Shown here: in pieces, positions 17,424 through 25,686 of the stretch | Position numbering within the stretch: position 1 is the first letter of the stretch | How the letters are laid out: each line of letters opens with the position of its first letter | Assembly: GCF_030406905.1 (NCBI RefSeq) | Contig: NZ_CP129137.1 | Location: 2,359,001-2,423,000, forward strand | Length of the DNA: 64,000 nt | Source of the DNA: Streptomyces sp. HUAS CB01 | Lineage (GTDB): Bacteria > Actinomycetota > Actinomycetes > Streptomycetales > Streptomycetaceae | Direction of reading: 5' to 3' | Translations under genes and position numbers: made by a program | Notes under the pieces: model-generated | Database searches by the model: none | The model's input: only the letters and a program-made list of their open reading frames with translations | Told to the model about the DNA's origin: nothing

Positions 17424-18050
17424 ATGCGCTTCCGGGCCGCCGCCGCCGCACTCGCCGTCGCCTCGTTGATCGCCCTCACCGCCGCCTGCGAGGACACCGC
17501 CGGGCCTTCCGGCAAGCCCGCGCCGTCCCCCGCGACCGACGAACCGGGCACCGCGACGTCCGGTGCCGGGGCCGCGCACCTCCCGGACCTGGTCGGCATG
17601 GGGCTCCAGTCCGCCCAGGACAGGGCGCAGTCGCTCGGCTTCCGCGCCCTCACCTCCCATGACGCCCTCGGCCGCGGACGCAACCAGGTCCTGGACCGGA
17701 ACTGGAAGGTCTGCTCCCAGCAGCCCCGCCCCGGCGATCACCCCACCGGGACGAGGATCGACCTCGGCGCGGTGAAGCTCGAGGAGACCTGCCCCGCACG
17801 GGACGAGGGCGGCACGCCCACCACCGCCGGCGCCACCATGCCGGACTTCCGGGGGAAGTCCGTGAGGGTCGCGCGCCGCTCCCTCGACACCTCCACCGGT
17901 CTGAGGGCCGAGGACGCGTCACCGGAGGGCCGGGTCGTCCTCGTCGAGTCCAACTGGCGGGTCTGCACACAGGATCCGGCGCCGGGCGCGCCGCTGAACG
18001 GGCGGCCGGTCATGCTGACGGCGGTGAAGTTCGACGAGTCGTGCCCCTAG
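17424..18050 (+). CDS. PASTA-domain lipoprotein
   Basis: 208 residues. A lipoprotein signal peptide ends in lipobox LTAAC with Cys22. After a Pro/Ser/Thr spacer come two PASTA-like repeats, LPDLVGMGLQSAQDRAQSLG to about 125 and MPDFRGKSVRVARRSLDTST to the end. Each ends in a matching NWKVC or NWRVC block and P-rich strand (QQPRPGDHPTGT, QDPAPGAPLNGR). PASTA domains bind muropeptides or beta-lactams and usually sit on Ser/Thr kinases; here they are exported and tethered by lipid. Paired Cys residues in each repeat suggest disulfides. GGGGGAG precedes the ATG. Confidence 0.88.
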   Translation: MRFRAAAAALAVASLIALTAACEDTAGPSGKPAPSPATDEPGTATSGAGAAHLPDLVGMGLQSAQDRAQSLGFRALTSHDALGRGRNQVLDRNWKVCSQQPRPGDHPTGTRIDLGAVKLEETCPARDEGGTPTTAGATMPDFRGKSVRVARRSLDTSTGLRAEDASPEGRVVLVESNWRVCTQDPAPGAPLNGRPVMLTAVKFDESCP

Positions 18051-18440
18051 ACCGGCACCGGGCCGTGCTCCGGCACCGGGCCGGTCGGCATGCGGGGCGG
18101 CACCGGGCCGTGGTCCGGCGCCGGGCCGGTCGTGCGGCATCCGGGGCGGCACCGCACCCGGCCATGAACCGGCCCCGTGCCCTGACGCCGTACGGCCCCG
18201 CGCCAGGTCGCGTTTCCGACGCCGACCGGCCCCGCGCCCTGCCCTGAATCGGTCCCGCACCCGGCCATGAACCGGCCCCGCGCCCTGCCCTGAACCGGTC
18301 CCACGCCCCCGACGCGGGTCGCACCCCCGGCGCGGGCCACCGCGCACCGGCCGGTCCCCCATCCGGGTGGCGGCATCCGGTCCGTCTCCCCGACGGGACG
18401 CCGAAGCACCACGCTGGACCGGACCTGAAGGAGAGTCCGT
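18051..18440. repeat. intergenic region with degenerate GC-rich repeats
   Basis: 390 bp with imperfect repeats of CCGGCACCGGGCC and of a longer CCGGCCATGAACCGGCCCCG string (around 18,163, 18,262). ORFs crossing it on the minus strand are repeat-driven and Arg/Gly/Pro-rich. The last 15 bp hold the ribosome site of the next gene. Confidence 0.6.
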
Positions 18441-18638
18441 ATGGTGCCGAAACCTCCGTCGTGCCCGCAGTGCCCCTCGCGCCCGCCGCTGTGGAAGGAC
18501 ACCACCCGCACCGCCCCCGGTTTCGAGGACCGGTGGCGCTGGTACTGCACGCACTGCACACGGCGCTGGGCACCCACGCCGGAGCACCGGCTCAGGTTCA
18601 CGGTCTTCCCGCGCGTACCGCAACGCCCCCTGCGATGA
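18441..18638 (+). CDS. small zinc-ribbon protein
   Basis: 65 residues. Two Cys pairs, CPQC (8-11) and CTHC (37-40), are spaced 25 residues apart as in a zinc ribbon. The segment between them is RTAPGFEDRWRWY. A strong GAAGGAG lies 9 nt before the ATG, and Trp/Tyr content is high for noise, so I consider it real. No named family is recognised. Such small ribbons often bind nucleic acid or proteins. It stands alone between a repeat-rich gap and a decayed xanthine dehydrogenase remnant. Confidence 0.7.
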   Translation: MVPKPPSCPQCPSRPPLWKDTTRTAPGFEDRWRWYCTHCTRRWAPTPEHRLRFTVFPRVPQRPLR

Positions 18639-18725
18639 ACGCTCTCCGGCGGAGTCACGGGACCACCGGGGCGGTCGGGCCCGTGCCACCGGCGGCCGGG
18701 GCCGCCCTCGGAGTAGCGCCTGTCC

Positions 18726-18854
18726 TCGGAGCAGGTCCTCGATCGTGATCGGCAGCGTGCGCACCCTCCTGCCGACGGCGTGGTGAACGGCGTTGGCGAT
18801 CGCGGCCGCCGCGCCGACCTGGCCGGTCCGGCTGTTCGCGGCGCGGGAGGACAC
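18726..18854 (-). pseudogene. C-terminal remnant of a xanthine dehydrogenase/aldehyde oxidase molybdopterin subunit
   Basis: On the minus strand the peptide TGQVGAAAAIANAVHHAVGR, then RVRTLPITIEDLL, matches the conserved C-terminus of XdhA/YagR-type large subunits (usual form: GxxGAAAAIANAVxHATGRRVRxLPIT). Nothing of the preceding ~650 residues is present, and the frame runs past the normal end without a stop. It is a decayed fragment, probably left by deletion between the zinc-ribbon gene and 18,982. Confidence 0.7.
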
Positions 18855-18981
18855 GTTCGCTCCCGCGGGGAGAGCGAACGCACACCCGTGATCGGCCGGC
18901 GCCCCGGACGGCCCCGCGGGCCCCGTTCCCCGAAGGCGCGAGGAGCGGCGGCCGACGGGCCCGGCGACGCGATCGGGCGGG

Positions 18982-19260
18982 CTAGGCGGCCTCGTCCACC
19001 GGCGACAGGGTCACCTCGATCTCTCCGACCGACGCCGACCACCGCTCGCCGCGCTCCACCGCCGCGCGTCCGTCGTCGAGTATGAGGGATCGCATCAGGC
19101 GCGCCGATTCGCCCAGGTCCCGGCCCTCGGGACCGGTGAGGACCCGTTCCCGGATGCGCCGTACGGAACGGTCCAGTGCCGCCACGGCGCCCTCCACGTC
19201 GGGCACTTCCTCACCCGCCGACGCCACCGGTGACACTTGCCACGACATGCGCAGGGCCAT
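18982..19260 (-). CDS. small hypothetical protein
   Basis: 92 residues, no family recognised. Composition is balanced (VEGAVAALDRSVRRIRERVL in a helix, then ARLMRSLILDDGRAAVERGE, ending in a strand EIEVTLSP), which argues for a real gene. The ATG at 19260 has no strong ribosome site; Met5 is an alternative. It is 26 bp downstream of the next minus-strand gene and may share its transcript. Confidence 0.55.
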   Translation of the reverse strand: MALRMSWQVSPVASAGEEVPDVEGAVAALDRSVRRIRERVLTGPEGRDLGESARLMRSLILDDGRAAVERGERWSASVGEIEVTLSPVDEAA

Positions 19261-19286
19261 GGGAGAAGTCTAGGTGGGGCGACCGT

Positions 19287-19805
19287 TCAGTGCTTCAGGA
19301 TGACCTTGAACGCCACGATGAGCAGCCCGAGGACGAGGTTGACCGCCCCGGCCGCGAGCACGATGCGCCGCGACGCCCCCGCCCTGAGGGCCGCGACAGC
19401 TGCCCAGCCGACCTGACCCGCCACCGCGACGCCGAGTGCCAGCCACACCGTCCCCTCCGGACCGAGCCCCAGCAGAGGACTGACGGCGACCGCGACGGCC
19501 GGCGGGACGGCCGCCTCGAGGATCGGCCGCTCGGCGAGGCACACCCGCCGGATCTCGTGCCCGTTCGGTGACACATAGGCGATGCGCTCCCCGAAGAGCC
19601 GGGCGAAGACGTGCGCGGCCCAGAAGACGACGCCCGTGCAGAGCAGCAGCAGTACGAGTTCCAGCCGCGGGAACGAACCGAGCGAGCCGGCACCGACCAC
19701 CACGGAAGCGGCGAGCAGCGAACCGTACACGGCACCGGTGTAGTCGCCCCGTCCGGCGGCCGCCGGTTCGGCCCCGGGGGACTCGGCAGGGGTCTGGCCT
19801 GTCAT
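19287..19805 (-). CDS. integral membrane protein, unknown function
   Basis: 172 residues with about four hydrophobic helices (VYGSLLAASVVVGAGSLG, LELVLLLLCTGVVFWAAHVF, then two in the last 80 residues). A conserved-looking cytosolic loop between helices 2 and 3 reads GERIAYVSPNGHEIRRVCLAER. The C-terminus is AFKVILKH. The pattern is common in Streptomyces hypothetical proteins; I cannot name a function. The ATG at 19805 has GGAGGG directly adjacent, unusually close; translation may start slightly differently. Confidence 0.72.
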   Translation of the reverse strand: MTGQTPAESPGAEPAAAGRGDYTGAVYGSLLAASVVVGAGSLGSFPRLELVLLLLCTGVVFWAAHVFARLFGERIAYVSPNGHEIRRVCLAERPILEAAVPPAVAVAVSPLLGLGPEGTVWLALGVAVAGQVGWAAVAALRAGASRRIVLAAGAVNLVLGLLIVAFKVILKH

Positions 19806-20123
19806 CCCTCCAGTCTCGCGGGGCACCCCGGACCCCGCGCGGCCACACGGGGCCGGGGCGGACGCCCCCTCCCGACCGGGACGCGTTCCCGCCCGCCCGA
19901 CACCGCGTCGCCACGGCCGGGAAGCACCGGGTGAGCCGGCCGCCGGTGGCCGACCGGGCCCGGCGTGCGTCCGGGCGGGCCCGCACCGCGTCGGCGCATC
20001 CGCCCCGCCGCACCACCGCACCGCAGCACTCAGCCCGGCGTACCGCACCGGCACAACCGCCCCGCCGAACCACCGCACCGCCCGGCACAACCGCCCCGCC
20101 GAACCGCGGCGCTCAGGCCGACG
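19806..20123. other. intergenic gap with short CCG-rich repeats
   Basis: 318 bp. CGGCACAACCGCCCCGCCGA occurs at about 20,050 and 20,088 with CACCGCACCG around it. No convincing ORF, promoter or terminator seen. Confidence 0.5.
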
Positions 20124-20855
20124 TCAGGCCTCGTCCTCCGCAACCGCCCAACGCGGCCGGATCGTCGACGCAGCCGGTCGGCGACCACCCGTGCGTGTCA
20201 TGCCTCCGGCCGTGCGGGGCGAACCGCCCGATCGGCTTTCGGCCGGACGCTGGTGCTCGTGCCCGTGCGGTTCCTGCCGGGTGTCACCCTCGCCGACCGC
20301 CCCGCCGAAGCCGCCGATGCCGACCCGGCCGCCACCGTCGAAACCGCCGCTGCCCAGTCCGACGCCTCCGCCACCGGCACTTCCGCCGATGCCTCCACCG
20401 CCGGTACCGCCCCCGTTGCCGAACCCCCGCGGCCCCGGCGCAGGCTGACCGTCGACGTGCCACGGCCGCGAGTCGGCGGAGCCGCGGGCCGGAGCCAGCC
20501 GGGCCACCGTCTGGTGGGACATCCCCAGCAGCCGGCACGCGTCGCCCTGGCTCATGCGCAGGTCCTCGACCAGGGTTCGTACGGCCTCGGACAGCGTCTG
20601 CCGCTCGGCCGAGTCGGCCGCCGCCCGCCGCCTCCGTGCCTCCGTCACGGTGTGCAGCAGGGGCGCGAACTCGGGAACGACCAGGTCGACGGCGACCGCG
20701 TCCGGAAACGTCCCGAGTGCCTCGGCGATGGCCTCGCGGGCCATGTCCTCGGCCTCGTCGAGGGTGCGGCACTGCGTGTGGATCGCGAGTTCCGGGATGT
20801 CGACGGCCCACCACCGGCCGATTCTGTGCAGTCGTGCCTGGTAGCCAGTGCTCAT
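20124..20855 (-). CDS. HicB-like antitoxin-fold protein with HTH and Gly-rich tail
   Basis: 243 residues. Residues 1-65 resemble the HicB RNase-H-like antitoxin fold: YQARLHRIGRWWAVDIPELA, then the typical TQCRTLDEAEDMAREAIAEAL. A helix-turn-helix follows (MSQGDACRLLGMSHQTVARL, about 100-120). The last 120 residues are an unusual disordered tail rich in Gly (GGGTGGGGIGGSAGGGGVG) then Arg/His. AAGGAGG lies 10 nt upstream of the ATG. No HicA toxin gene (a ~60-residue double-stranded-RNA-binding fold) adjoins it on either side, so it may be a stand-alone regulator. Confidence 0.78.
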   Translation of the reverse strand: MSTGYQARLHRIGRWWAVDIPELAIHTQCRTLDEAEDMAREAIAEALGTFPDAVAVDLVVPEFAPLLHTVTEARRRRAAADSAERQTLSEAVRTLVEDLRMSQGDACRLLGMSHQTVARLAPARGSADSRPWHVDGQPAPGPRGFGNGGGTGGGGIGGSAGGGGVGLGSGGFDGGGRVGIGGFGGAVGEGDTRQEPHGHEHQRPAESRSGGSPRTAGGMTRTGGRRPAASTIRPRWAVAEDEA

Positions 20856-21160
20856 GGGGACTCGGCCTCCTTGCGGTCCTCGGCGGCGGGATCCGGTTGT
20901 TCCACGGCCTACGGGTGCGTGCCCACGGCCTACGGGTGCGTGCCCTGGTTCCGTCCGGCCCGGCCCGGGGCAGGCGGAGTCCGTCCGTGCTCTGACCGGG
21001 CCTGACGGGGTTGGGTCGCGGCGCCTCCACGCGTGACGCGAGCCGCGTACGGCGGTCGGGGCGCGGCGCTCGTGCGGCCGCGCAGGGGGAGGGATGGGCA
21101 CGTACCGGCGCCGCCGAGATCAGCGCCGGCAGTCGCCCGCCCACGGGTACGACGCGCCGA
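20856..21160. other. intergenic gap with a 21-bp direct repeat
   Basis: 305 bp. CACGGCCTACGGGTGCGTGCC occurs twice back to back around 20,903-20,945, just upstream of the HicB-like gene on its promoter side. It could be a paired regulator site or simple duplication. No gene seen. Confidence 0.5.
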
Positions 21161-22153
21161 TCAGCCGATGCACAGCCCGACCAGGCAGACCTGGACCGGC
21201 GACCCGCCGGGCGTGGTCGGCAGCAGGCTCGCGGGCGGTGTGGCCGGACCGGGGGTCTCGGCGGCGGGGGGCGGCGCGGTGGTCCCGGGGGCCGGTGTCG
21301 CGGGGGCGTCGCCGCCGGGCGGCTGTTCGGGTGTCCGGGGCGCGGCGGGCGGGGCCGTGTGCCGGTCGACGGAGGACCGCTGCGCGGACGACTCGTCCGG
21401 GGCGGTTTCGGGCTGCCCGGCCGTCCTGGACCTCGTCGACCTCTCCGTGTCGGCGCGTGGCGTGGTGGCCTCGGCGCCGCCCTGGTGCCCGCTGGTCGCC
21501 GCGGGGCGGCCGGTGCCGGGCCGCTGCGCGGTCGCGGTGTCCGGCGCCTCGGCCGACGGGCCGTCCGGCGACACCGATCCGGACGGTGTGGCCCCGCTCG
21601 TCGGCTCCGGCGGCGCGGAGGCGTGTGCGTGACCGGTGGAAGGCTTGCCGGTGGGCAGGGCCGCGATCGTCAGGCCGCCGCCGACCAGGGCCACGGCCGT
21701 CGCCGCCGCGGCCCGGCGCCGGTGCTTCTTCCACCGTGCGAGCTGCCGCCGTCGCGCCGCACGGCCCTGACCGGTGGCAGAGCCGCCGGAGATGCCGGCG
21801 TCCGCGGCGGCCTCGCCCTCGGCCGTACCGGTGTGCCGGGACGGGATACCGCCGGACGAATCGGAGCCCGACGCTTCCGTCGTGGACGTGGTGACCGCGT
21901 CCGTCGCGTGGCCGGCAGGGCCGTCCACCGGCCGGGTGCCGTTCGCAGCCGCGTCGAAGTACGCGGCCGCTTCGGGGTAGGACCCCCGATCGCTGACGCC
22001 CTGCCCGCCCGTCGCCAGGCGCGCGGTCACGGTCGAGGCTCCGCCGCCGTGGTGGCGCTGTGAAGGCGGGGCGATGTCCGGAGCGTATGCACCACAACCC
22101 GGGCACACGAGTGCGCCGTTGAGGTCTCTGCGGCACGAGGAGCAGTAGTCCAT
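21161..22153 (-). CDS. zinc-ribbon membrane protein with long Pro/Thr/Ala-rich tail (SCO2400-like)
   Basis: 330 residues. The N-terminus MDYCSSCRRDLNGALVCPGC has two CxxC pairs making a zinc ribbon, followed by GAYAPDIAPP. A basic patch (RRRQLARWKKHRRR, about 130-145) leads into one membrane helix (AAAATAVALVGGGLTIAAL). The remaining 170 residues are low-complexity, presumably extracytoplasmic, ending CLVGLCIG. The ribbon and first 30 residues match proteins annotated in Streptomyces as the SCO2400 family, of unknown function. Only a weak ribosome site (AGAAAGA) precedes the ATG. A zinc ribbon facing the cytoplasm could contact a regulator. Confidence 0.75.
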   Translation of the reverse strand: MDYCSSCRRDLNGALVCPGCGAYAPDIAPPSQRHHGGGASTVTARLATGGQGVSDRGSYPEAAAYFDAAANGTRPVDGPAGHATDAVTTSTTEASGSDSSGGIPSRHTGTAEGEAAADAGISGGSATGQGRAARRRQLARWKKHRRRAAAATAVALVGGGLTIAALPTGKPSTGHAHASAPPEPTSGATPSGSVSPDGPSAEAPDTATAQRPGTGRPAATSGHQGGAEATTPRADTERSTRSRTAGQPETAPDESSAQRSSVDRHTAPPAAPRTPEQPPGGDAPATPAPGTTAPPPAAETPGPATPPASLLPTTPGGSPVQVCLVGLCIG

Positions 22154-22316
22154 CTGCGGTCTTTCTGTGCTGACTGCGCCGCCAGGGACGCCGGCGAACT
22201 GTTCACGCACGCGGGATCGAGCGGCCAGTAACGCTAACGGCCCGAGCCGGACGGAACGCGCAGCCCGTGTGATGCTGCTGCGAAGATTTACCGACGGCCG
22301 TCTCGGGTATTCCCGG

Positions 22317-22410
22317 CGCGGTCACCACGAACCGGACGACCCGGTCACCACAAATGGGCGCTCCGGGTCACCACGAATGGGTCGGCCGGTCCCCACGAAT
22401 GGACGGTCCG
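22317..22410. repeat. four imperfect copies of a CACCACGAATGGG motif
   Basis: GCGGTCACCACGAACC, CGGTCACCACAAATGGG, GGGTCACCACGAATGGG and GGTCCCCACGAATGG follow one another at 20-25 bp intervals. The spacing roughly matches two helical turns. The cluster lies in the 362-bp gap (22,154-22,515) upstream of the SCO2400-like gene, and may be a regulator-binding array or a simple repeat. Confidence 0.55.
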
Positions 22411-22420
22411 ACACCGCTTC

Positions 22421-22483
22421 GTGAGGTCCGCGACTTCCCACATGATTCCGTTCATGCCTCATGGATCGGGTCGCGGACCTCAC
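22421..22483 (-). terminator. 14-bp perfect inverted repeat, possible terminator
   Basis: GTGAGGTCCGCGAC (22421-22434) and GTCGCGGACCTCAC (22470-22483) are exact complements with a 35-nt AT-richer loop. It lies 33 nt downstream of the stop of the minus-strand membrane protein gene. The long loop is unusual for a terminator, so an operator or processed RNA remains possible. Confidence 0.45.
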
Positions 22484-22515
22484 CGTCATACGCGGCCCGG
22501 TCGACGGGGAACCCG

Positions 22516-22881
22516 TCAGAGCCGGCGTGCCCTCGCGGCGATTCCATGGCCGAGCAGCAGGTAGACCAGGGCCGGAAGACCGTAATTGAGGATGACTCGC
22601 AGACCTTCGCCGTCCATGGTGAAGATGTCCTGCGACCAGCCCGCCAGCCAGTCGGCCACATCGCGCACGAAGCCGACGAAGACGTTGCCCTGGTTGGCGC
22701 CGAGCAGATACAGCAGGATCCAGAGGATCAGAAATCCTGCGGCTATGTCCGCGATCGTGTGGATGACCAAGGCCGCCCGGTTTGCTCCGGCACCTTCCCG
22801 GTTGGGGCGATAAGCCTCCCGCTGGGGCGGATAGGGGTTGTAGGGATCATTTACCGGCATGGGTTCATGGGGGTTGCTCAT
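22516..22881 (-). CDS. small membrane protein with two hydrophobic helices
   Basis: 121 residues. A Pro/Asn/Tyr-rich N-terminus (NDPYNPYPPQREAYRPN) leads to helix 1 (ALVIHTIADIAAGFLILWIL), a loop with VADWLAGWSQDIF, and helix 2 (VILNYGLPALVYLLLGHGI). The architecture, with a short loop holding Trp-Leu-Ala-Gly-Trp, is seen in many actinobacterial hypothetical proteins. No function is known to me. The ATG at 22881 is 1 of 2 plausible starts; AGGCAGGG precedes it. Confidence 0.75.
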   Translation of the reverse strand: MSNPHEPMPVNDPYNPYPPQREAYRPNREGAGANRAALVIHTIADIAAGFLILWILLYLLGANQGNVFVGFVRDVADWLAGWSQDIFTMDGEGLRVILNYGLPALVYLLLGHGIAARARRL

Positions 22882-23373
22882 GCCCTGCCTGCTTGCCTCA
22901 CGCGAATACGCGAAACCCTTTTCAAACCTGCGATTGGATATCGATTCCACCGGTGGACGGAATGCACCTCGACACCGACGGAAAGTGCCGAGACGGCGGT
23001 GGAATGGGCTTGGGACGCCGACGGAATGGGCCGCAGCCGGAGGTGGCCGGGAGCCGGTGCACACCCGGCTCCCGGCCGCCGGGCTCCCGGGCCGGCGCCC
23101 CGGGCACTCAGCGCCGGAAGACGTCCGCATCGCCGGGCTCGCTCTCCAGCGCCTCGCGGTCGAGGACCCGCATGCCCAGGCACGCCAAGTCGCCTCCGGC
23201 ACGCCTGCGGCAGGCCGCCCCGGCAGAGTGACCTGGTGGGCAGATGTGCGGCGTGGCGTCCGGCTCGTACCCCGGGCGCCCGCGCGTACCGTCGGCGGCG
23301 GAAGAGGCGGCGCCGGCTCCCGGCCGCCCGCCCGAGTGCCTGGCGACTGTGCGGTGGAAGGAAGCGAGAAGCC
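22882..23373. other. intergenic gap between divergent genes
   Basis: 492 bp separating the membrane protein gene from the AraC pair. The first 120 bp are AT-richer and probably carry divergent promoters. A minus-strand peptide ending at 23108 (DLACLGMRVLDREALESEPG) has coding-like composition and might be the tail of a decayed gene, but I recognise no family. Confidence 0.4.
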
Positions 23374-24384
23374 GTGGGTGCGAGCCGCCGCTGCGATGTG
23401 GTCCGCAGCACCTTCTCGACACCGGACGTGGAACGCGGCCTGGAATCCCTGGCCACCGCGTACGGGACACGGATCCGGATGACGCGGCCGGCGGTGGACG
23501 GCGCGCCCTGCAGATACGAACGGCGAGCGGTGGGCCCGCTCGCCCTGGACTCGATCGCGTTCCCCACGGACGTGTCCTACGACGTGGAACCGGTGGGCCC
23601 GCTCATGGTCCTGGAGGTCCTGTCGGGGGGTGTGACGGTGGACTGCGACAGCGTCAGCAGCGACTCGGCCGTCGGGGACGTGATGGCCCCCGCCCAGCCG
23701 GGCATCCCCTTCCACTCGCATCTGGACCACGCCCGCACCCGGGTGGCGGTCATCGAACCCGCCCTGCTCCGCGAGGTCGCGGGGCTGGGCCGGGAGGAGT
23801 CCCGTACCCCGCTGCGCCTGCTGCGGCTCCAGGCATCGGCCGAACCCGCGCACGCGGCCGTGTGGCGGTCGGCCACGCGCTACGTCTGGGACCTCTTCGG
23901 CGCGGAGGGCGTGGCGGGCACCCCGCTGGTCCTGGACGCGGCGGTCCGCATGCTGGCCGGGGCCGCGCTGGCCTTCTTCCCCAACACCTACACGGCGCAG
24001 GACCCGCTGCTGCGCGGCCCCGGCCACGTCGGCGAGGTCACCATGCGCCGGGCCGTCGCGTACATCGACGCCCACGCCGACGGCCCGCTCGCGCTGTCCG
24101 ACATCGCCGCGGCGGCGGGCGTGTCCGCCAGGGCGCTCCAGTACGGATTCCGCCGCCACCACGGGATCTCCCCCATGGGCTATCTCCGCCGGGTGCGCCT
24201 CGAACGCGCCCATCTCGAACTCCAGGCGGCCGACCGGGCGGACGGCGAGACGGTCGCCCTGATCGCCGCGCGCTGGGGCTGGGGCAAGCCGGGGAACTTC
24301 TCGGTCGCCTACCGGCAGGCGTACGGGATCTCCCCCTCGACGACTCTGCGGAACGACGGCGGCCTGCCGACAGCCCGGTCATGA
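23374..24384 (+). CDS. AraC-family transcriptional regulator 1
   Basis: 336 residues. The N-terminal ~200 residues form an AraC_binding_2-like sensor region (RSTFSTPDVERGLESLATAY to AFFPNTYT). The C-terminal 100 residues are the double HTH: helix block MRRAVAYIDAHADGPLALSD, IAAAAGVSARALQYGFRRHH, YLRRVRLERAHLEL, then VALIAARWGWGKPGNFSVAYRQAYGISPS. Such regulators often respond to aromatic or redox ligands. The GTG at 23374 follows GAGAAG; a GTG at 23398 is an alternative. The stop overlaps the start of a paralogous regulator (ATGA), so the two are co-translated. Confidence 0.88.
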   Translation: MGASRRCDVVRSTFSTPDVERGLESLATAYGTRIRMTRPAVDGAPCRYERRAVGPLALDSIAFPTDVSYDVEPVGPLMVLEVLSGGVTVDCDSVSSDSAVGDVMAPAQPGIPFHSHLDHARTRVAVIEPALLREVAGLGREESRTPLRLLRLQASAEPAHAAVWRSATRYVWDLFGAEGVAGTPLVLDAAVRMLAGAALAFFPNTYTAQDPLLRGPGHVGEVTMRRAVAYIDAHADGPLALSDIAAAAGVSARALQYGFRRHHGISPMGYLRRVRLERAHLELQAADRADGETVALIAARWGWGKPGNFSVAYRQAYGISPSTTLRNDGGLPTARS

Positions 24385-25496
24385 CGGGCGCCGGCGGCAT
24401 GGTGCGCACGCAACCGCGCACCCCGGTGCCCCCGACAACCGGCGGCGCGGTACACACGCTCGCCGGACCGTCCGCCACCACCGGAGCCGGCGGCGCGGTA
24501 CACACGCAGCCGCGCACCCAGGCACCACCGACACCCGGCGGCGGCGTGGTGCGCACGGAGTTCCGCACCCGCAGCGCGGAGGAAGCCGGACGGTTCCTCG
24601 GCGACGCCTACGGACTGAGCCTGCGGCTGCGGGCCGCGGCGGACGGGCCCGAGTACAGCCTGCTCCGTACGGACGCGGGAGCCTTCGCCGGCGGCGCGGT
24701 CTCCCTGCCCGCCCGCATGGAGTTCACCACGCACGAGGTCACCGCCCTGACCGTCGTCACGATGTCCGCCGGGCTCTTCGAGCGCAGCGCGGCCGGAGTG
24801 GACGAGCGGTTCACGGCGGGCGACGTCCTCCTCGTACGCCCCGGCGGTCGGCCCTGCTTCGCCCGCCACACCGAGACCCGCTGCACGACGGTGAACCTGT
24901 CGGCCGCGCTGCTCACCGAGGCGGCCGCCACCGCCGACCCCCGGCATCCGGGACTCCCCCGCTTCCTCCGCTCGATCCCCTCGGACGCCCCGCTCGCCCG
25001 CCTGTGGACGCGCACCCAGGACTTCGTCGCGGAGACGCTCGCCTCCGGGCTCACCTCGAACCTGGTGCTCGGTCAGGCGGGCCGGCTGCTGGCCGCCACG
25101 GCTCTGACGGTCTTCCCCAACACCGCGACCGCCGGCGGTCCGTCGCCGGAGAACGGCACCCGGGACGCCTCACCCGGCACTTTGCGCCGGGCGATCGCCT
25201 TCATCGACGCCAACGCCCACACCGACATCTCCCTGGCCGACATCGCCGCCGCCGTGTACGTCACCCCCCGTGCCCTGCAGTACGCCTTCCGTGGCCACGC
25301 CGAGACCACTCCGCTGACCTATCTGCGGCGGGTCCGGCTGGCCCACGCACACGCCGACCTCAAGGCCGCCGATCCGGGGGCCGGTGCCACCGTCGCCGCC
25401 ATCGCCACCCGGTGGGGCTTCGCGCACCAGGGCCGATTCGCCGCCGCCTACCGCCGGATGTACGGGAGGAGCCCCGGCGCCACCCTCCGCGGCTGA
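24381..25496 (+). CDS. AraC-family transcriptional regulator 2
   Basis: 371 residues, paralogous to the preceding regulator. The same order is seen: sensor region from VRTEFRTRSAEEAGRFL (about 57) to VFPNTATAGG, then LRRAIAFIDANAHTDISLAD, IAAAVYVTPRALQYAFRGHA, YLRRVRLAHAHADL and WGFAHQGRFAAAYRRMYGRSPG. The first 55 residues are a low-complexity leader of three related blocks (GGMVRTQPRTP, GGAVHTLAG, GGAVHTQPRTQ) that echo the true domain start. The start ATG at 24381 overlaps the upstream stop; the leader may reflect repeat growth after duplication. Confidence 0.85.
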   Translation: MTGAGGMVRTQPRTPVPPTTGGAVHTLAGPSATTGAGGAVHTQPRTQAPPTPGGGVVRTEFRTRSAEEAGRFLGDAYGLSLRLRAAADGPEYSLLRTDAGAFAGGAVSLPARMEFTTHEVTALTVVTMSAGLFERSAAGVDERFTAGDVLLVRPGGRPCFARHTETRCTTVNLSAALLTEAAATADPRHPGLPRFLRSIPSDAPLARLWTRTQDFVAETLASGLTSNLVLGQAGRLLAATALTVFPNTATAGGPSPENGTRDASPGTLRRAIAFIDANAHTDISLADIAAAVYVTPRALQYAFRGHAETTPLTYLRRVRLAHAHADLKAADPGAGATVAAIATRWGFAHQGRFAAAYRRMYGRSPGATLRG

Positions 25497-25686
25497 CGGC
25501 GCAGCCCGCCCGCGGCCCGCCAGGTCGGTGTCGAGCGGGGCCGAAGAGGCCTCCGGCCGACGGGAGTTCATCCACTGGTCGTGGCGCAAAGACTGTGCAG
25601 GACGCGCGTCACACGGCACTCTGGACTCGCCCGTGGACAGGCCACGTGGCGCGCACCAACTCCCGTCCTTGGTACGGAGGTTCTGC

